A stretch of DNA of 64,000 nt from Heligmosomoides polygyrus polygyrus (GCA_947396885.1 OX377202.1:107836221-107900220); one strand, 5' to 3'. Counted from the stretch's first letter, positions 19,799-31,951 are shown. Notes: generated by a model from the letters alone, not told the origin. Made by a program: numbers and translations.

Positions 19799-21059
19799 TT
19801 AGGTTGGAAAAAAGTCTCTTCACACTTCGAAATTTTTTTTACCCTTCCCCTTGTAAACGCACTAGCCAATGTTGATTGCTGATTTCGTAATCCTATCACA
19901 CTTGTCTACCGTTCGCACGCGGACACAGGTTAAGACTCTTCTTGTAATTCGTTATCCATCCAATCTTCCGAACTCAATGCCAGATCTACCTCATGGCCGT
20001 TTTCAGCACGGCATTCTTCATGAATTCATTAAAGAATCCACAGCACGTCAGGCAGCAGACCAAATTAACCACATATATGGCTTGGGATCTACTACTCATC
20101 GCGCCTGTTAAGAGTGGTTCGGAAAGTCTTTAAAAGGAGATTATTCACTGAGGGCAAAGCATGGTCAGGAAGGCCAACTGGATTGGACGACAGTGAACTA
20201 CACCATCTTCTTCGTACCGATAGTTGGCAGACGACACGTCAGCTGGCAGAGAAGCTCGAAGTGTCTCATAGGATAGTAGGAATCCATCTGAAGAATCTTG
20301 GCTTTCATGGAAATTTGGAGCTTGGATTCCACATGCCCTGTCAGACACTCAGAAAGGTCGACAGCTCTCCATCGCTGCTTCTCTTCTGTCCAGATAAGGA
20401 AGAAAATCGTTTCTTCCGCGGATTGTGACAGGCGAAGAGTCCTGGGTTCTGTGTGCCAACTTCCGAGGAAAAGGCAATGGGTACAAAAGGGAGAGAGCCC
20501 TAAGTCTGATCTCAAGCCCAATGTTCACGAAAGGAAGATTCTCTTGAGTGTTTGGTGGGATATCAGAGAAGTGATTTATCGGCAAACTCTCAGAAGTGGA
20601 GAGACACTTACTGCTGTCACATACTGCGGCCAACTCCACAAAGTCGTCGCAACTCTCTAAGAAAACAGGCCGGAGAAGTCGAAGGTGATGATCCTGCATG
20701 ACGATGCAAAACTACATGTTGCAAGACTCACAAGAGAAACAATAAAGGAGCTGGGCTGGGAGGTAATGTCACATCCACCGTATAGCCCTAACCTCGTTCG
20801 TGCCGACTAACATCTCTTCCGTGCTCTCAAGCAAGAAATTGGAGAGAAATATTTTGGAACTGATGAAGACCTCAAAAATTGGATTCATCAATGGTTCGAC
20901 TCCAGAACTGCAGTCTTTTAAGCGAGAGGAATTGGAAAATTACCCAGTCTTTGGAGAAGTGTAATGGGACAAAATAGAGTTTATCTCAGTTGATTTGACT
21001 TTGTAGTTGTGAAGTAATAAATCTTTGAAAAAAATGAAAAGACTTTTTTTCCAACCTAA
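19799..21059 (+). mobile_element. Second mariner family (TTAGGTTGGAAAAAAG ends)
   Basis: 1261 bp, TA on both sides, ends TTAGGTTGGAAAAAAGTCTC and GACTTTTTTTCCAACCTAA. The plus-strand transposase is broken by frameshifts and stops: HGRFQHGILHEFIKESTARQ, then WQTTRQLAEKLEVSHRIVG, later LHDDAKLHVARLTRE (second Asp) and SPNLVRADXHLFRALKQE (third Asp, 34 residues on). Distinct from the bandit-type copies. Inactive. Confidence 0.9.
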
Positions 21060-21700
21060 TATTACTCGACATTTGAGAAGGGATTAAAACAAGAATGCTA
21101 AAAACGCATCAATTGATTTATGGCAGATACACCATTCATTAAGTTTCGTGAAGAATAAAGGGTGTTGATCAATCCCTTTTAAGATGTGCCACGCATTTTA
21201 TAATACTTCTAAGGAATGTCATAAAGGTGATGTGAATGCGTATATAGCCATACAATAAGTTGCGGTCGCCGGCCGATGAACAGGCCAGCGCTTTTTCCTT
21301 CTCAGACAAGTTTGTTAGAAATTCACCACCCCAGAGGAATGGAAGGGGTTGATTCGCTTGAGTGAAAAATCCGAACCAAGAATCTGGAATCTGCTATCGG
21401 TTCACAGTCGGCACCTCTTTCGCGCTCCCAAAGATATTGAATAATGCTAGAAAAACGTCATTTTCATCAAGCAACAGAGTTTGCGAAAATAGTTAAACTA
21501 TATTTTCGAATAGGTTTGGAATTTCCTGCCTTGGATTGTATGGCAGGGTCAGGTGAGTACAGTACAAGGTGTCAGGATTATATAAGTATTATCTTCGCGA
21601 AAAACGTCATATTTTCGCCACTACGCATAATTTTTTAATTTTAGTAATCTTCCTATAACCAACAACATGTAGATTGGATTTTAGAAGAATGATTCGAAGT
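21060..21700. other. Non-coding
   Basis: No gene recognised; likely includes the eroded 5' part of the transposon whose transposase appears at 21740. Confidence 0.4.
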
Positions 21701-21739
21701 GATCTCCCTTGGCTTTTACACAGGTTTCAAGTCTTGGTT

Positions 21740-23640
21740 TCATTAATTCCACATTGCGCCGCATGGAAGATGTGCTGTGGGCAGATGAAAAAATTTTCAC
21801 GATCGAAGTTGCACACAATGCCCAGAATGATCGCCAGCTTCTCAGACCCGATCATCGCACTCGTGATACGATATAGTCGACACAATTGAGACTCTTCCAT
21901 TATTCTTTATTTCCGAGCTTTCGCTGCTTAACAGCTTCCTCAGGCCTTTAATAACATTACACATAGTGATTACCCTCATCAAATTATACAATAATAACGG
22001 TAAAACACTAACCAAGCAGGCCTCGCTAACAGAGCCTCACCACAGCGATGCTCCTTACAAATAAAGTTACTGTAAACAACACTGCCGCTGATCTTCTTAA
22101 TCATACATGATGAGCCTCAGCGCCTCGGTCTGCTCATCACTATTGTTGATTTCGGGGTTTAGCCTCTTTATTTCAAGGGCTTCGAGCAGCTTCCTTTTTA
22201 GCGGAGTTATCCGTGAGCGGTGTAATACATTAACTTTAATTGCAGGAGGGTGTAGGGTAAGAAGCAGGGTTTCGCAGCGCTCGCACATGTTCGTCTAGGC
22301 GTCTGTAAAGCGGCCGTATTGTTTTTCCTATATAGTTCTGACCACAGCCTTCGCATGTGACCTATATACTGTGCCACGAAGTTAACAGATTTTATTAGTT
22401 GTACAGTACGGGCAGTTGTTTCGGCCACATTTTTCTTCATAGGTTCTTGATGCAGTAAGCAGGCACTTCAGATTTGGCGACTGTCAAAAAACGAGTTTAA
22501 CTGGAAGTCCTAACGCTTTCACAACTTGGTTGACGTCCGTGGAAATTTGTTCGTTAACGTACGGTAAGACCACCAATGGCACGCCTCCCGGGATGAAATG
22601 TGGTCGCCAGGACCTGCCGCTGCTGCGGTTAGCCATTTTTTTCAGTATTCTCGAAATGTTCGCCTCTGCCTCCATAGATTCTTCAGTACACGTTTTATCC
22701 TTCGTGGCGATAAGGTTTCTTGTCACATTCACTTTCATGTACAAGGGTTGTGCACTTCGGGAGTGGAGCAAAACACTCTAGGATAGAGGTTTCTTATACC
22801 AAACGAATTCCTTGCAGCCATGGTAGATCCGAACCTTGGTATTAAGGAAAGGGACTAATCCTTTTTCATCGGGAGACTCTACTGTGAACTGGATATTAGG
22901 GTCACAAGAGTTGACATTATCAAGTGTCGAATCCAGGTCAAAAGCAGTGGAGCGAATGACGAAAACGTCGTTTATGTAACGTCTGTAGAACATACATTTC
23001 CTTGCGTCAGTGACCTTATCTCGATACGGTGCAAATAGACGATAGCTAAAAATGGAGCAATCCTCAAGCCCATGGCAAGGATACGTTTCTGTGCATAGAA
23101 TACACCGTCGAACTGGAAGATGTCGCACTCTAGAATGATCTAGAGCAGTGCCTGTATGCCTTCCTCAGCCATTCCGAAAGTAGTCTACATTCGTGATAGG
23201 GAGATCGTCACAAAATCGTTGTTTCACAAAAGACTGATGGTGTTGGCCGGTGTCACATCAAACCAGAAGACTCCTGTGGTTTTCGTGGAAGGAAATGCGA
23301 AAATTAACGCTGAAACTTACCAAGAGGAGGTTCTCAAGAACTTCCCTTCTATGAAGAAAACCTCACGTAATCTTTGAACAGGACTGAGCTCCTGCCCATA
23401 AGGCGAGGGCCACTATTGCATATCTGGAGGCCAATTTAGCTAGATTCCTTGCGGTCGATCTACCTGAATTAGGAATATTTGGTGTTTTTATAATTATTGG
23501 TTTGAAGCAAAAATGTTCGCAGATCTACCTGAAGTTGTAGAAATCGTGTTGTAGCAATCACGATTTGGGGAATATTGCAAAAAACAAAACCAAATTTCGG
23601 AAACGGATATCAGATTCATGGTGTGCAATTTAAAAATTCA
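21740..23640 (+). pseudogene. Tc1-superfamily transposase split by a Penelope-like insertion
   Basis: Before the insertion: DVLWADEKIFTIEVAHNAQN and DRQLLRPDHRTRD (first Asp in WADE). After it: REIVTKSLFHKRLMVLAGVT, KTPVVFVEGNAKINAETYQE, then FEQD.APAHKARATIAYLEA (second Asp region). It is of the same type as the element at 13781-15043. The reading joins in frame across 21869-23190 if that block is removed. The N-terminus is not identifiable. Confidence 0.8.
21869..23190 (-). mobile_element. Penelope-like element with GIY-YIG domain, 5'-truncated
   Basis: Flanked by an 8-bp duplication TCGTGATA (21861-21868, 23191-23198). Minus strand, in order: reverse transcriptase part (23128-22778) with FYRRYINDVFVIRS, where the usual YxDD reads YIND, and SCDPNIQFTVESPDEKG; a linker; then a GIY-YIG-type endonuclease (about 22380-22240) with TCEGCGQNYIGKTIRPLYRR and RLDEHV. 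The 3' end contains a hammerhead-like motif (21949-21911: CCTGAGGAAGCTG...CAGCGAAAG). Frameshifts between domains mean it is dead. Penelope-like elements reverse-transcribe using a telomerase-related RT and often carry this nuclease. Confidence 0.85.
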
Positions 23641-23689
23641 ATTTATGCTATGCTAAGGTGATGACATGTCGTGTCACACACGCGCAATA

Positions 23690-24420
23690 CGCGCGGTCCC
23701 ACGGGTTCGACGCGCGAAAATTGCGCGGTCGTCAAAACCTGTTAAAGCTTACAAAACATATGTTAGGCCTCTTTTGGAAACGGGTACTACGGTATTCTCT
23801 CTGTATATGAAGAAGAATAATGATCTTTTAGAAAGGGCACAAAATAGTTTCACTCGGAAGTTGGCCATGCGTTGTTCCTGGCTTAGTTATGAGTTTATTC
23901 CTGACGGAGTTACAAGACGCCGAATATTTGGCTTACCAGTTTATTCTCCTAAAGAAAAGGAATGGCATGGTTATGGTCTTCAAAATTCTCACTGGAAGAG
24001 CCTCACTTTGTTCAAGCAGTCTGTTCTCGGTTGCTAATTCCAGAACGAGGGGCTCCAATATTAAAATCGAGGCTCCGTCCTCTAGGAAACAGGTTAGGGC
24101 CAAATGCTTTTCTTCAGGAGTAGTTCCGTTGCTCAATAAAGTAATTAGGGAGAACTTCCACACTGCACCTACTACTTAGTTCTTTCAAAGGAAAAGCCAG
24201 TAAAATTACATTTGCAGAGGTGTCCTAAGTATTAAGTCATGCTCGTTAACCTAGTTTTAGTTGTTTAGTTTAGTTTTCCTTTTATTCATTATAATTTTTT
24301 GTGTTTCGGTTCTTGGTTGTGGCTGTGTGTGACTGGACTTACTGTTCTCGTTGTCTCTATACCACGTAGACTTCAGCCTACGTCATGAATAAATAAATAA
24401 AATAAATAAAATTTTTATAA
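23690..24420 (+). pseudogene. CR1/Jockey-type LINE, 5'-truncated, with A-rich tail
   Basis: Plus-strand reading AYKTYVRPLLETGTTVFSLY, NDLLERAQNSFTRKLAMRCS, then after a frameshift VMVFKILTGRASL. The 3' end is (AATAAATAAA)n at 24385-24415. Only the C-terminus of the RT protein remains. Confidence 0.8.
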
Positions 24421-25787
24421 AATTCCGCTTAATTCGGTTTTTTTAAACAGGCTGTCCACTTAGTTGTAGGTGAATGAAAAAATTTCAAAAAAAGACGCAT
24501 CAAATTTTCCTAAAATAGAAAATTATTTCTCCTCTTTTTTAATCTAGAACGCGCTCGGTTCAATTTAGATGATGTTCAGATTAATTTCAAAAGCGTCAAT
24601 ATTGTGAAATTCGCTGGAGTTAGAAAAATGTCAAAGTTGATTTTAAAAGGATTTTTTATTTTGATGGGAAAATGACGGTATATAGCATTTTCACGACAAA
24701 TTAGACAACCTTCCAAGGCAGCCGAATTTTTTTTTTGAAATTAAAGCGAACTCTTCCAAATCGAATTCAGCTTCTTCTACATTAGAGCAAAGACTCTACA
24801 AAAGGGTTAGAATAATTTTCTGTTCAAGAAAAATTTGGCATCACTTTTTTGAAATTATTTAGTTTACCGGGGAAGGGGGGAAGGGCGCGGCGCGGCGCGA
24901 TCAGCCGCGGCAGACTCAGTGTAGGGTGGGAGATTTCACCGTTTCGACCAAACTTCTCCTATTGGGAAGGAGGAGGGGGTATTTAGGATGCTGATCACTA
25001 GTCTGACATCGTTCTTTGAAATTACAGACGATTACTAGGTTTGCATGATTAGGGAGTTTGGGCGAAATTGGTGACCATGACCTCATCAGCTGGTTAGCCC
25101 GTACCTTCTGTAAGCTAGGAAGAGAATGGAGATCTGTAGACATTCACGAAGCTTCATATACCACGCCAAGGATATGCTTAGTGCACAGTGACCCCAGAAT
25201 AGCCATATGAGAAAGAATTTCGTGTGATTCTCGGCGATGAGTACCTTCCAGCAGTTTTACTTTTGGACCCGGACATATCGCAAAATAAGGAGTGGTTTAA
25301 AGCCGTTTGCATAGCAGGGGATTCGACTCAATACCACACTCACTAGTTTCAACCGTAGGTTGAGCGAACGACTTCGACTCCAGGCTTAAGAGAGGATTCG
25401 TCGCTCCCCATAGGAATCCCACGACAAACATTGACAAGATCCATTGCGCTGATCAGCCAGGCGAATCCTTTCTGTTTTGCTCCCTCAATGACTCATGGAC
25501 CGTTTCCGGAGCACGGGCCGTAGTGCGCAGAAGCTCGTAGCCGCGCGTCGCTGACGCTCCCCTTCCTAACTGCAATCGCGTAGCGGGTGTCAAACAATGC
25601 GTTCTCTTATTGAATAGATAAATTGCAACTTCAGAAAAAATTATACTAAAATATAATTATATGTTTTGAATTAAATTAGTATCCAACGACTTGAATTTTT
25701 ATTTTTTCACGGTCCAATTTTTTGAATTATAAATTGAATTAGTTTTTTGGTTTATTTCTTTGTTTATTTATTTAAATTAGGGCGCAT
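24421..25787. other. No gene recognised
   Basis: AT-rich, with G+C-rich patches at 24885-24910 and 25500-25580. A stretch near 25050-25190 reads GEIGDHDLISWLARTFCKLG on the plus strand, but with no family match and stops on both sides. Confidence 0.45.
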
Positions 25788-25804
25788 GGTAGCGTAGTCA
25801 AAGG

Positions 25805-26762
25805 GACATGTACGAGGGCTCGAAAGCGGCAATACGAACTCCACACGGGGTGACAAGGAAAGTGGACATCACAGTGGGGGTACACCAAGGGTCGGCTCTG
25901 AGCCCGTTCCTCTTCCTGCTGACGCTTGACTCTATAGTGAACCACCTTGAGAAAGGCCCTCTCAGAACGATCCTCTACGCGGACGACATCGCCCTAGTAG
26001 CCGACAACCAGGAGGAGCTGGAGGAGAAGGTGCAGCTGTGGCAGAGAGCCCTTGCGGACAACGGCCTACGGCTGAACGTGAAGAAGACGAAGTTCATCAG
26101 CTCTGAGCAGTGCGCTGGATCGATCCTAGACTGCCAAGGGGAAACGATTGAGAAGGTGGAAGAATTCCGCTACCTCGGAAGTGACCTATCCGAGGAAGGA
26201 AGTGTGGACCAGGCGGTCAGGGGACGGATAAACGCAGCCTGGCTCAAGTGGAGGGAGTCCACAGGGATCCTCTGCGACCGTAGATGCTCCAGGACGCTCA
26301 AAGGCAAGCTCTATAGAACAGTTGTAAGACCTGCCCTCCTCTACGGCAGTGAGTGCTGGGCCCTGGGTAAGGCGCAGGAGCGGCAACTGCACGCGGCAGA
26401 GATGAGGATGCTGAGGTGGGCATGTGGATGGACCCGTCGGGACAGGGTGTGAAACGAGGATGTTAGGGCAGTGATGAAGACAGCCCCGATCCAGCTGAAG
26501 ATGAGAGAGCAGCGCCTAAGGTGGTACGGACACGTCCTCAGAAGGCCAGAGAATCACCCCGTAAGGTTGGCCCTAGATTACGAGGCACCCGGAAAGCGTC
26601 CGAGAGGAGCCCCTAGGAAAAGATGGAAGGACGTCATCAAGAGAGATCTCGCCGAAGTCGGCGCCACGGCAGATGACGCCCTTGATAGGATGAGGTGGCG
26701 ATAGATCACAAAAACAGCGGACCCTGCGACTGCGCGGGACTAAACGCTCAGGAGAAGAAGAA
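25805..26762 (+). mobile_element. RTE-type LINE, 5'-truncated, 17-bp target duplication
   Basis: Flanked by GGTAGCGTAGTCAAAGG (25788-25804, 26763-26779). The reading starts inside the RT domain: VGVHQGSALSPFLFLLTLDS, TILYADDIALVADNQEELEE (catalytic YADD), VEEFRYLGSDLSEEG, GSECWALGKAQERQLHAAEM, then QRLRWYGHVLRRPENH and GKRPRGAPRKRWKDVIKRDL. A single TGA (26450-26452) interrupts it. The 3' end is GACTGCGCGGGAC...GAGAAGAAGA. Codons are markedly G+C-rich compared with the surroundings. The LINE at 62903 has similar composition and may be the 5' part of the same family. Confidence 0.9.
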
Positions 26763-26779
26763 GGTAGCGTAGTCAAAGG

Positions 26780-27234
26780 AATTAATATTTATTATTTAAT
26801 CAATATTTTCCTCATTAAAACAAAAATTTTATAAAATTCTGAACAATTACTAATTGGGTTGATGAATAAAATTTTCAGAAAAATTTATAAAAAAAATTTC
26901 CATGAGCAAAAAATTATTCTAACATTTTTGGAGAGTCCTTATTTTTCTAGCTCCAAAATGCATTATTTCCAAAAATTCAAATGTGACATAGAGGACATAA
27001 AAATAACATGAGAAGGATATTTATATGTTTTGAATTCAATTAATAACGAACGACTCAAGTTTTTAATTTTTCATAGTTCTTAATTTTTCAAACATTAAAA
27101 TATTCTTACTTTTTTGCTTAGTTTTCCAGAAACAGTTCTGTTCGAGAGGATGAGATTTACACTATTAGTAAATACTAACAAGAGGAAAGTGATAAACCTA
27201 CTGAGAAAAAAAGTGATAAACCTACTGAGAAAAA
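26780..27234. other. Non-coding AT-rich
   Basis: Nothing recognised. Confidence 0.45.
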
Positions 27235-27365
27235 AGTCCGTTAAAAATTCCGTTAAATTTCTAGAAATTTCCGTTAAGTCGTTAATGCAGAGCTTAACGA
27301 AAAATGCCGTTAATTAGTTAAATTCGTGAAATCGTTAACCGTTAAATGTGCATCCCCGGTGTATA
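27235..27365. repeat. CGTTAA-rich repeat
   Basis: Eight or so CGTTAA/TTAACG words within 130 bp, ending GTTAAATGTGCATCCCCGGTGTA, paralleling 70-180. Confidence 0.5.
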
Positions 27366-28232
27366 TTACTTGATCTTTAACGAGTATTTTTGCAGACGAA
27401 ATTTTCAATTTCCAAAAATAGTTCTTAAGAATCTGCCAAATTTCTGAAAGATTCCACTAGGTCGATAAGTTTAAGTCAGATCTTGACCGAAAATTCTGTC
27501 ATGTCGCTGAAATCGATAAATCGTTAGCCGCCGAATGTGCCCACCTCATCCAGAAGCCGTTTAGGAGGCCGACCGATCAATAGCCACGTTCCAGGCGCTG
27601 CGTTCCCCTGTCCCCGCAACGCAGCCAGCCAGCCAGCCAGCAGCCGGCCAGCCGGCCGGCCGGCCACCACCACCTGTCCTCCGCCGTTCGATGGCGTTCA
27701 TCGAACGAGCACTGCTCGGCTGCTGCACGTCGTCGCCGTTCGTGGGAAACTCTCCCTTTCCGGGATGGACCGCCCTGTTCAAGTCGACGGGGTTCCCGAC
27801 ATATCTGTGGATGGAGATGAAACTCCTTCCATTTCATTTGCGAAGCTTCGTTTTTATTTATTTTGCCCCAATTTTTATTTTATTTCTTATTTCGCTTTGA
27901 GTCGCTTCCTATTTTTTGCCACATCCTACTCTCTAATTTCCTTCACAAACATGGCGGGAATTAAAGAACACATTTGGTCAGTACTAGCAAAAATTTGTTT
28001 TTCCTGCTTTTTTTGGAAAACTGATTTCAATTGTAGATACATTTGATGCAAAATTAATCTGAAGCTTTTCATAACGAATCTGTCTGTCAGTTTAGGCACG
28101 CTTTAAACCGAAAAGGTCTTTTGTAGATGGTTTTAGTTACATATTTTTATTTTTGTTGTTTGTGCTAGTGTCTTATACGCATTGTAATTCACACCAGAAA
28201 TCATTGAATAAATAAATGATTAAATAAATAAA
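27366..28232. other. G+C island with CAGC/GGCC repeats, then AT-rich
   Basis: 27590-27670 has (CAGC)n passing into (GGCC)n. Open readings on both strands here are low-complexity (Pro/Ala/Gly) and I do not call them genes. Confidence 0.5.
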
Positions 28233-28670
28233 TAAAACATGTCCAAGTTTATTGAATTTATGCAAATCTTTCTTCTTCTTTGATATTGTTCTGTTTGCTT
28301 GATATCAGTGTTGTTTGCCTCGGATTTGCTCCACATATGTCAGCGTTTATGTAATAAATAAATAAATAAATAAATAAATAAAATATGCCCAAGTTTGTTG
28401 AATTTATACAAATTTTTCTTCTTCTTTTGGTATTGTTCTGTTTGCTTGATATCAGTGTTGGTTGCCTCAAATTTTCTCTACATATATATGTCACTGGTTA
28501 TGTAATAAATAAATAAATAAATAAATAAAATATGCCCAAGCTTGTTGAATTTATACAAATTTTTCTTCTTCTTCTGATATAGTTCTGTTTGCTTGATATC
28601 AGTGTTGGTTGCCTCGGATTTGCTCCACATATGTCAGCGTTTATGTAATAAATAAATAAATAAATATTTC
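28233..28670. repeat. Tandem array of a LINE-tail-like unit, three copies
   Basis: Three units of roughly 140-150 bp, each CCAAGTTTRTTGAATTTAT...GATATCAGTGTTG...GTTTATG followed by (TAAA)n of varying length. Each unit looks like a LINE 3' end plus tail, repeated head to tail. Confidence 0.75.
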
Positions 28671-29640
28671 CGTATTATAGTAGTAAACTATCACGTTGGA
28701 ATCTAGATACCCGCTGTCTTTACATTTTAGTCTGAATTTCGCTAAGAGTTTTTTTTTGCGTAGTGTTATGTACCATTCAAAAAAGAATGATTTGCCCTGT
28801 CAGAAAATGTGTTTCGCTTTTTCTCTTTTCGAGTTCGTCAGATTTTAAATCATCAAAATAAATTAATGAATAATTGAATAAAATATCCACTTGAGTATGC
28901 ATCGACCGATTATCTATTTTGCTCAAGAAAATTTAGAGTAACGTTTTTTTGAATTTTTTTATTCAGCTTTTCGATTTGGTATAACTGATTTAGAAAGCAT
29001 AATTCAGGTAGGACAACAGCTTCTTCTGTTCGACAGCTGCTAACGGGTATTTATTACGGTTGTGCTCGAATGACCTATTCGAATAGGTATTGGAATGATT
29101 TTCCTTCGAATTTTGGTATTCGAATTGTTCAGAGAAACCGTCTTCTTTGAATTTATTCGAATTCAAACATTCGAAAGTTATGGGCATTCAAAACCATTCG
29201 AATATTTGAAAAAAATTTCGAAAGCCCTCTATAGTATTTATATCATTTTCACATCAATTTGGACACTTTTCACGTCAAATTAGACATTCCTCCAAAGAAA
29301 CTGGGTGGTACTGAATTCAAAGTGAACCAAATCGAAAGAAGCTTCTTACAGGTTAATATATAAGACTCAAGATAATTGGAATATATTTTGTCTCATGGAA
29401 AATTCGGTGTAACTTTCTTTGAAATTTTTTAGTTGAGCTGCTTCGAATGAGTGTAATAATTTTTATGAAATTTTCATTTTTTGAGGAAAAATAATAAATT
29501 GAAATTTGTTTTATAGCAGCAAGGCAGCAATCATTAATTTATTTATTTATTTCTGAAAGAGGTGAATTTTTGGTCAGGGATCAGACTTGTTTTTGAGGTT
29601 TTAGAATCTGTTTTTCTACCATAATTAGGAAAACACTTTC
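28671..29640. repeat. Non-coding, with ATTCGAAT-rich patch
   Basis: 29060-29225 is dense in ATTCGAAT words, related to the 42-bp satellite at 61925-62180 but too diverged to show a period. Elsewhere AT-rich with no gene. Confidence 0.5.
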
Positions 29641-30007
29641 GATTTGAACAATGCGAAAAGATTCTAGTGAGACAGATCAATATTTGGAGAATTTGGAACG
29701 GATCTGAAGAAATCGCTTCAACGTCTTATCTCGGCGGCTTTTACCCTCGAAGTGCTCTCAGTGACTATCTACTGAATTCAAATTTTCTAATAAGGAGAGC
29801 CTCCAAAATTGCGGCGAGCTTTGCTATGCAATTTTTACAGGATGAAGGGTGCTGTGCTGGGGTCCAAAACCGTAGCCCATTTTCTCGGAATGCTCTTATG
29901 CGCTCGAAAAAAGTCGTGTGAAGACGTCTATCACGAGAGAGAGCGAAGTCTATCACGCGCTGCTGCGACCACATTCATTGGGTGGCACCCCATTGAATGT
30001 GTTCGGT
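29641..30007. other. No gene recognised
   Basis: Open readings on both strands (e.g. SRDRRLHTTFFERIRAFREN on the minus strand, 29935-29876) but no family and no splice support. Confidence 0.35.
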
Positions 30008-30070
30008 TGGCGCAGTGGGTAGTCATCTCGCTTCACAGAAACATGGTCTTAGGTTCGATTCCCCTACGCT
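30008..30070 (+). repeat. tRNA-like sequence (possible SINE head)
   Basis: Contains an A-box-like TTGGCGCAGTGGGTAG and a B box GGTTCGATTCC at tRNA spacing, but the acceptor ends do not pair. Likely a tRNA-derived repeat or tRNA pseudogene. Confidence 0.45.
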
Positions 30071-31074
30071 GATGTTTTTGCGTTTTGCAATTTATCGTCA
30101 GTGAGACCCTTTATCCCTATTTCATACACATTTTTGAACGTTTCTAGCATCTCCTTCTATATATGTATTGGGTTCATGAATGCTTTCGCTTTGTAAGTCC
30201 CGTGCTTTTAATTAATGCCTGATTTTCGATTGTTCTTGTGCTTGTTTTTAGGCGCAAATAGGCTCGGAGCGGATCGCCTTGTAGGACAGCCCAATAGGAC
30301 GTTTTGTGTTGTAATAAATTATTATTCTATGCAGCATCGGTGTGTTATACCCCTTTGATGAACAGAGCTAGGCCATTTTGGCGCAATTAGGGTCGGGGTC
30401 ACTATACTATACTCAGTGGATACTCGCTTTGGTAGGAAGGCATGTGCATGTCCAGATACATCAGAAAAGCCTACCTCAGTTCTCTGTAGGGGTAGAATAC
30501 ACAATTGCCGCAAAAAATTCTGTTTCGTACATCACAAACTGCTGTGTAGGGCTGTTCCACATGGTGACTTCCCTGACCCTACTTGTGCGCCATTTCTAAT
30601 GTAATTGAATATATATGTGCCTTTCTACAAAGGCAAATATCCACTAAGAAAATATAACTCTCTTCCGGCCTGTTTGCGCCAAAAGTTAGTTTATTAGATT
30701 CAAACTAAGGGTAGAATTCCTTCACTGGACTTGCGCTTGAAATTTACTTATTTCTGTATGTTGTTGCCCATGTATTGTGTCTCGTTAGGTTGAGAAATCG
30801 CTTAAGAGCGGCCACCACCACTAAGATTGCACCCCACCCTCAGGGTTTTCCCCTACCGCCCACACTCTCCTCCGAACTGAGAATATGAAGAACAGCTTGG
30901 TGACAAAACAAAGAAATCAGAAATCGGTACGATGAAAATTGCTGCAGTTCTACGTACTACCTGTCAAAAAGTACGCAACATTGCGTACAGTAATCCTCTC
31001 ACAGTGTTTAAAGCCGCCAGGTGCACCGCGACATGGCAGCATGCCGCCAAACTCTGTTTCCTGCCTTAGCCCTA
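30071..31074. other. No gene recognised
   Basis: Only short open readings; nothing assigned. Confidence 0.45.
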
Positions 31075-31245
31075 GTTTAGGCACCTGTTATACTCCCGCG
31101 GGAGAATCGGCGGAAGGGCGGGAATCGCGCCGAGAGATCCCTCACCTGGCCAATCGCCGCGTCCCGCCACGCCCGCCGTCCGCGGTGCACCCTTAGTCCG
31201 CGGACGTTCCACGGATGCTCCCGCGGGAGTATAACAGAGGCCTTA
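31075..31245. mobile_element. MITE, TTATACTCCCGCGG family, copy 2
   Basis: Ends TGTTATACTCCCGCGGGAG and CTCCCGCGGGAGTATAACAG; same interior words as 17999-18164 (CTCACCTGGCCAATCG). Confidence 0.85.
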
Positions 31246-31380
31246 GCCCTAGTTTATACTTGCACCGCTGCACGGCGCGGCATGATGGTCGGGATAGATA
31301 TCGACCAGGCGGCGCGAAAAATCGATATCTATGGCGATCGTGGTGCCGCACCCGTGGCGGCGCAAGTATAAACTAGGGCT
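31246..31380. mobile_element. MITE, CTAGTTTATACTTG family
   Basis: Immediately follows the previous MITE. Left end AGCCCTAGTTTATACTTG and right end CAAGTATAAACTAGGGCT are perfect complements. The inner ATCGATATCTATGG and AGATATCGACC also pair. Confidence 0.85.
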
Positions 31381-31518
31381 TAAGGGTCGTTTATTGTGCA
31401 CGCGACGCGATGCGATGATAAGCTCCAAGATCGATCCATCGCGTCGTGCGATCGATATGGAAGCCTATCATAACATCGCGTCGCGCGTCGTGTGCGCACT
31501 AAACGATCCCTAAGGACC
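31381..31518. mobile_element. MITE, AGGGTCGTTTATTGTGCACGCGACG family
   Basis: Third palindrome in the row: AGGGTCGTTTATTGTGCACG pairs with GTGTGCGCACTAAACGATCCC. The inner GCGACGCGATG pairs with CATCGCGTCGC. Relative at 39052-39172; a right-end remnant at 172-204. Confidence 0.8.
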
Positions 31519-31951
31519 CGTGCGAAACGAGAGCAAAACCAATTCTTCCCATTCCATTCTTTTCCAGTTAGGGCTGTGGTACATGTCGCGAACACGCACC
31601 GTGGGGATGCGGGAACGCGCCGTTGCTTCTACCGTAATCGCGGCAGCCTATCGTGTGCCTTGCCGGTGCCTGATTGGCTACCCGCGGCTACGGTAGGAGC
31701 AACGGCACGTTTCCCGCAGTATGTCTTCGCGACGTGTGACAGGTTCCAAACAGGTCCGATTCTGTGAATTGAAGCTGTTGCTGATTTCGGCTTCTTGGTC
31801 CAATATCAAGTATATCAGCTGTGTCCCTTGCTGCGAATGGTTTGGTTTTGTTTGTCTGCATCGCTCTTCCAAATCGTTTTCGAACCAACGCCTTCGTAAT
31901 AAAACACTGATATCACACTCTAACTGCTTTATTTCAACACTATTGTTGCAG

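Noticed and set aside
27561..27837. Minus-strand readings over the CAGC/GGCC island
   Set aside because: Low-complexity, open in several frames because of repeat composition.
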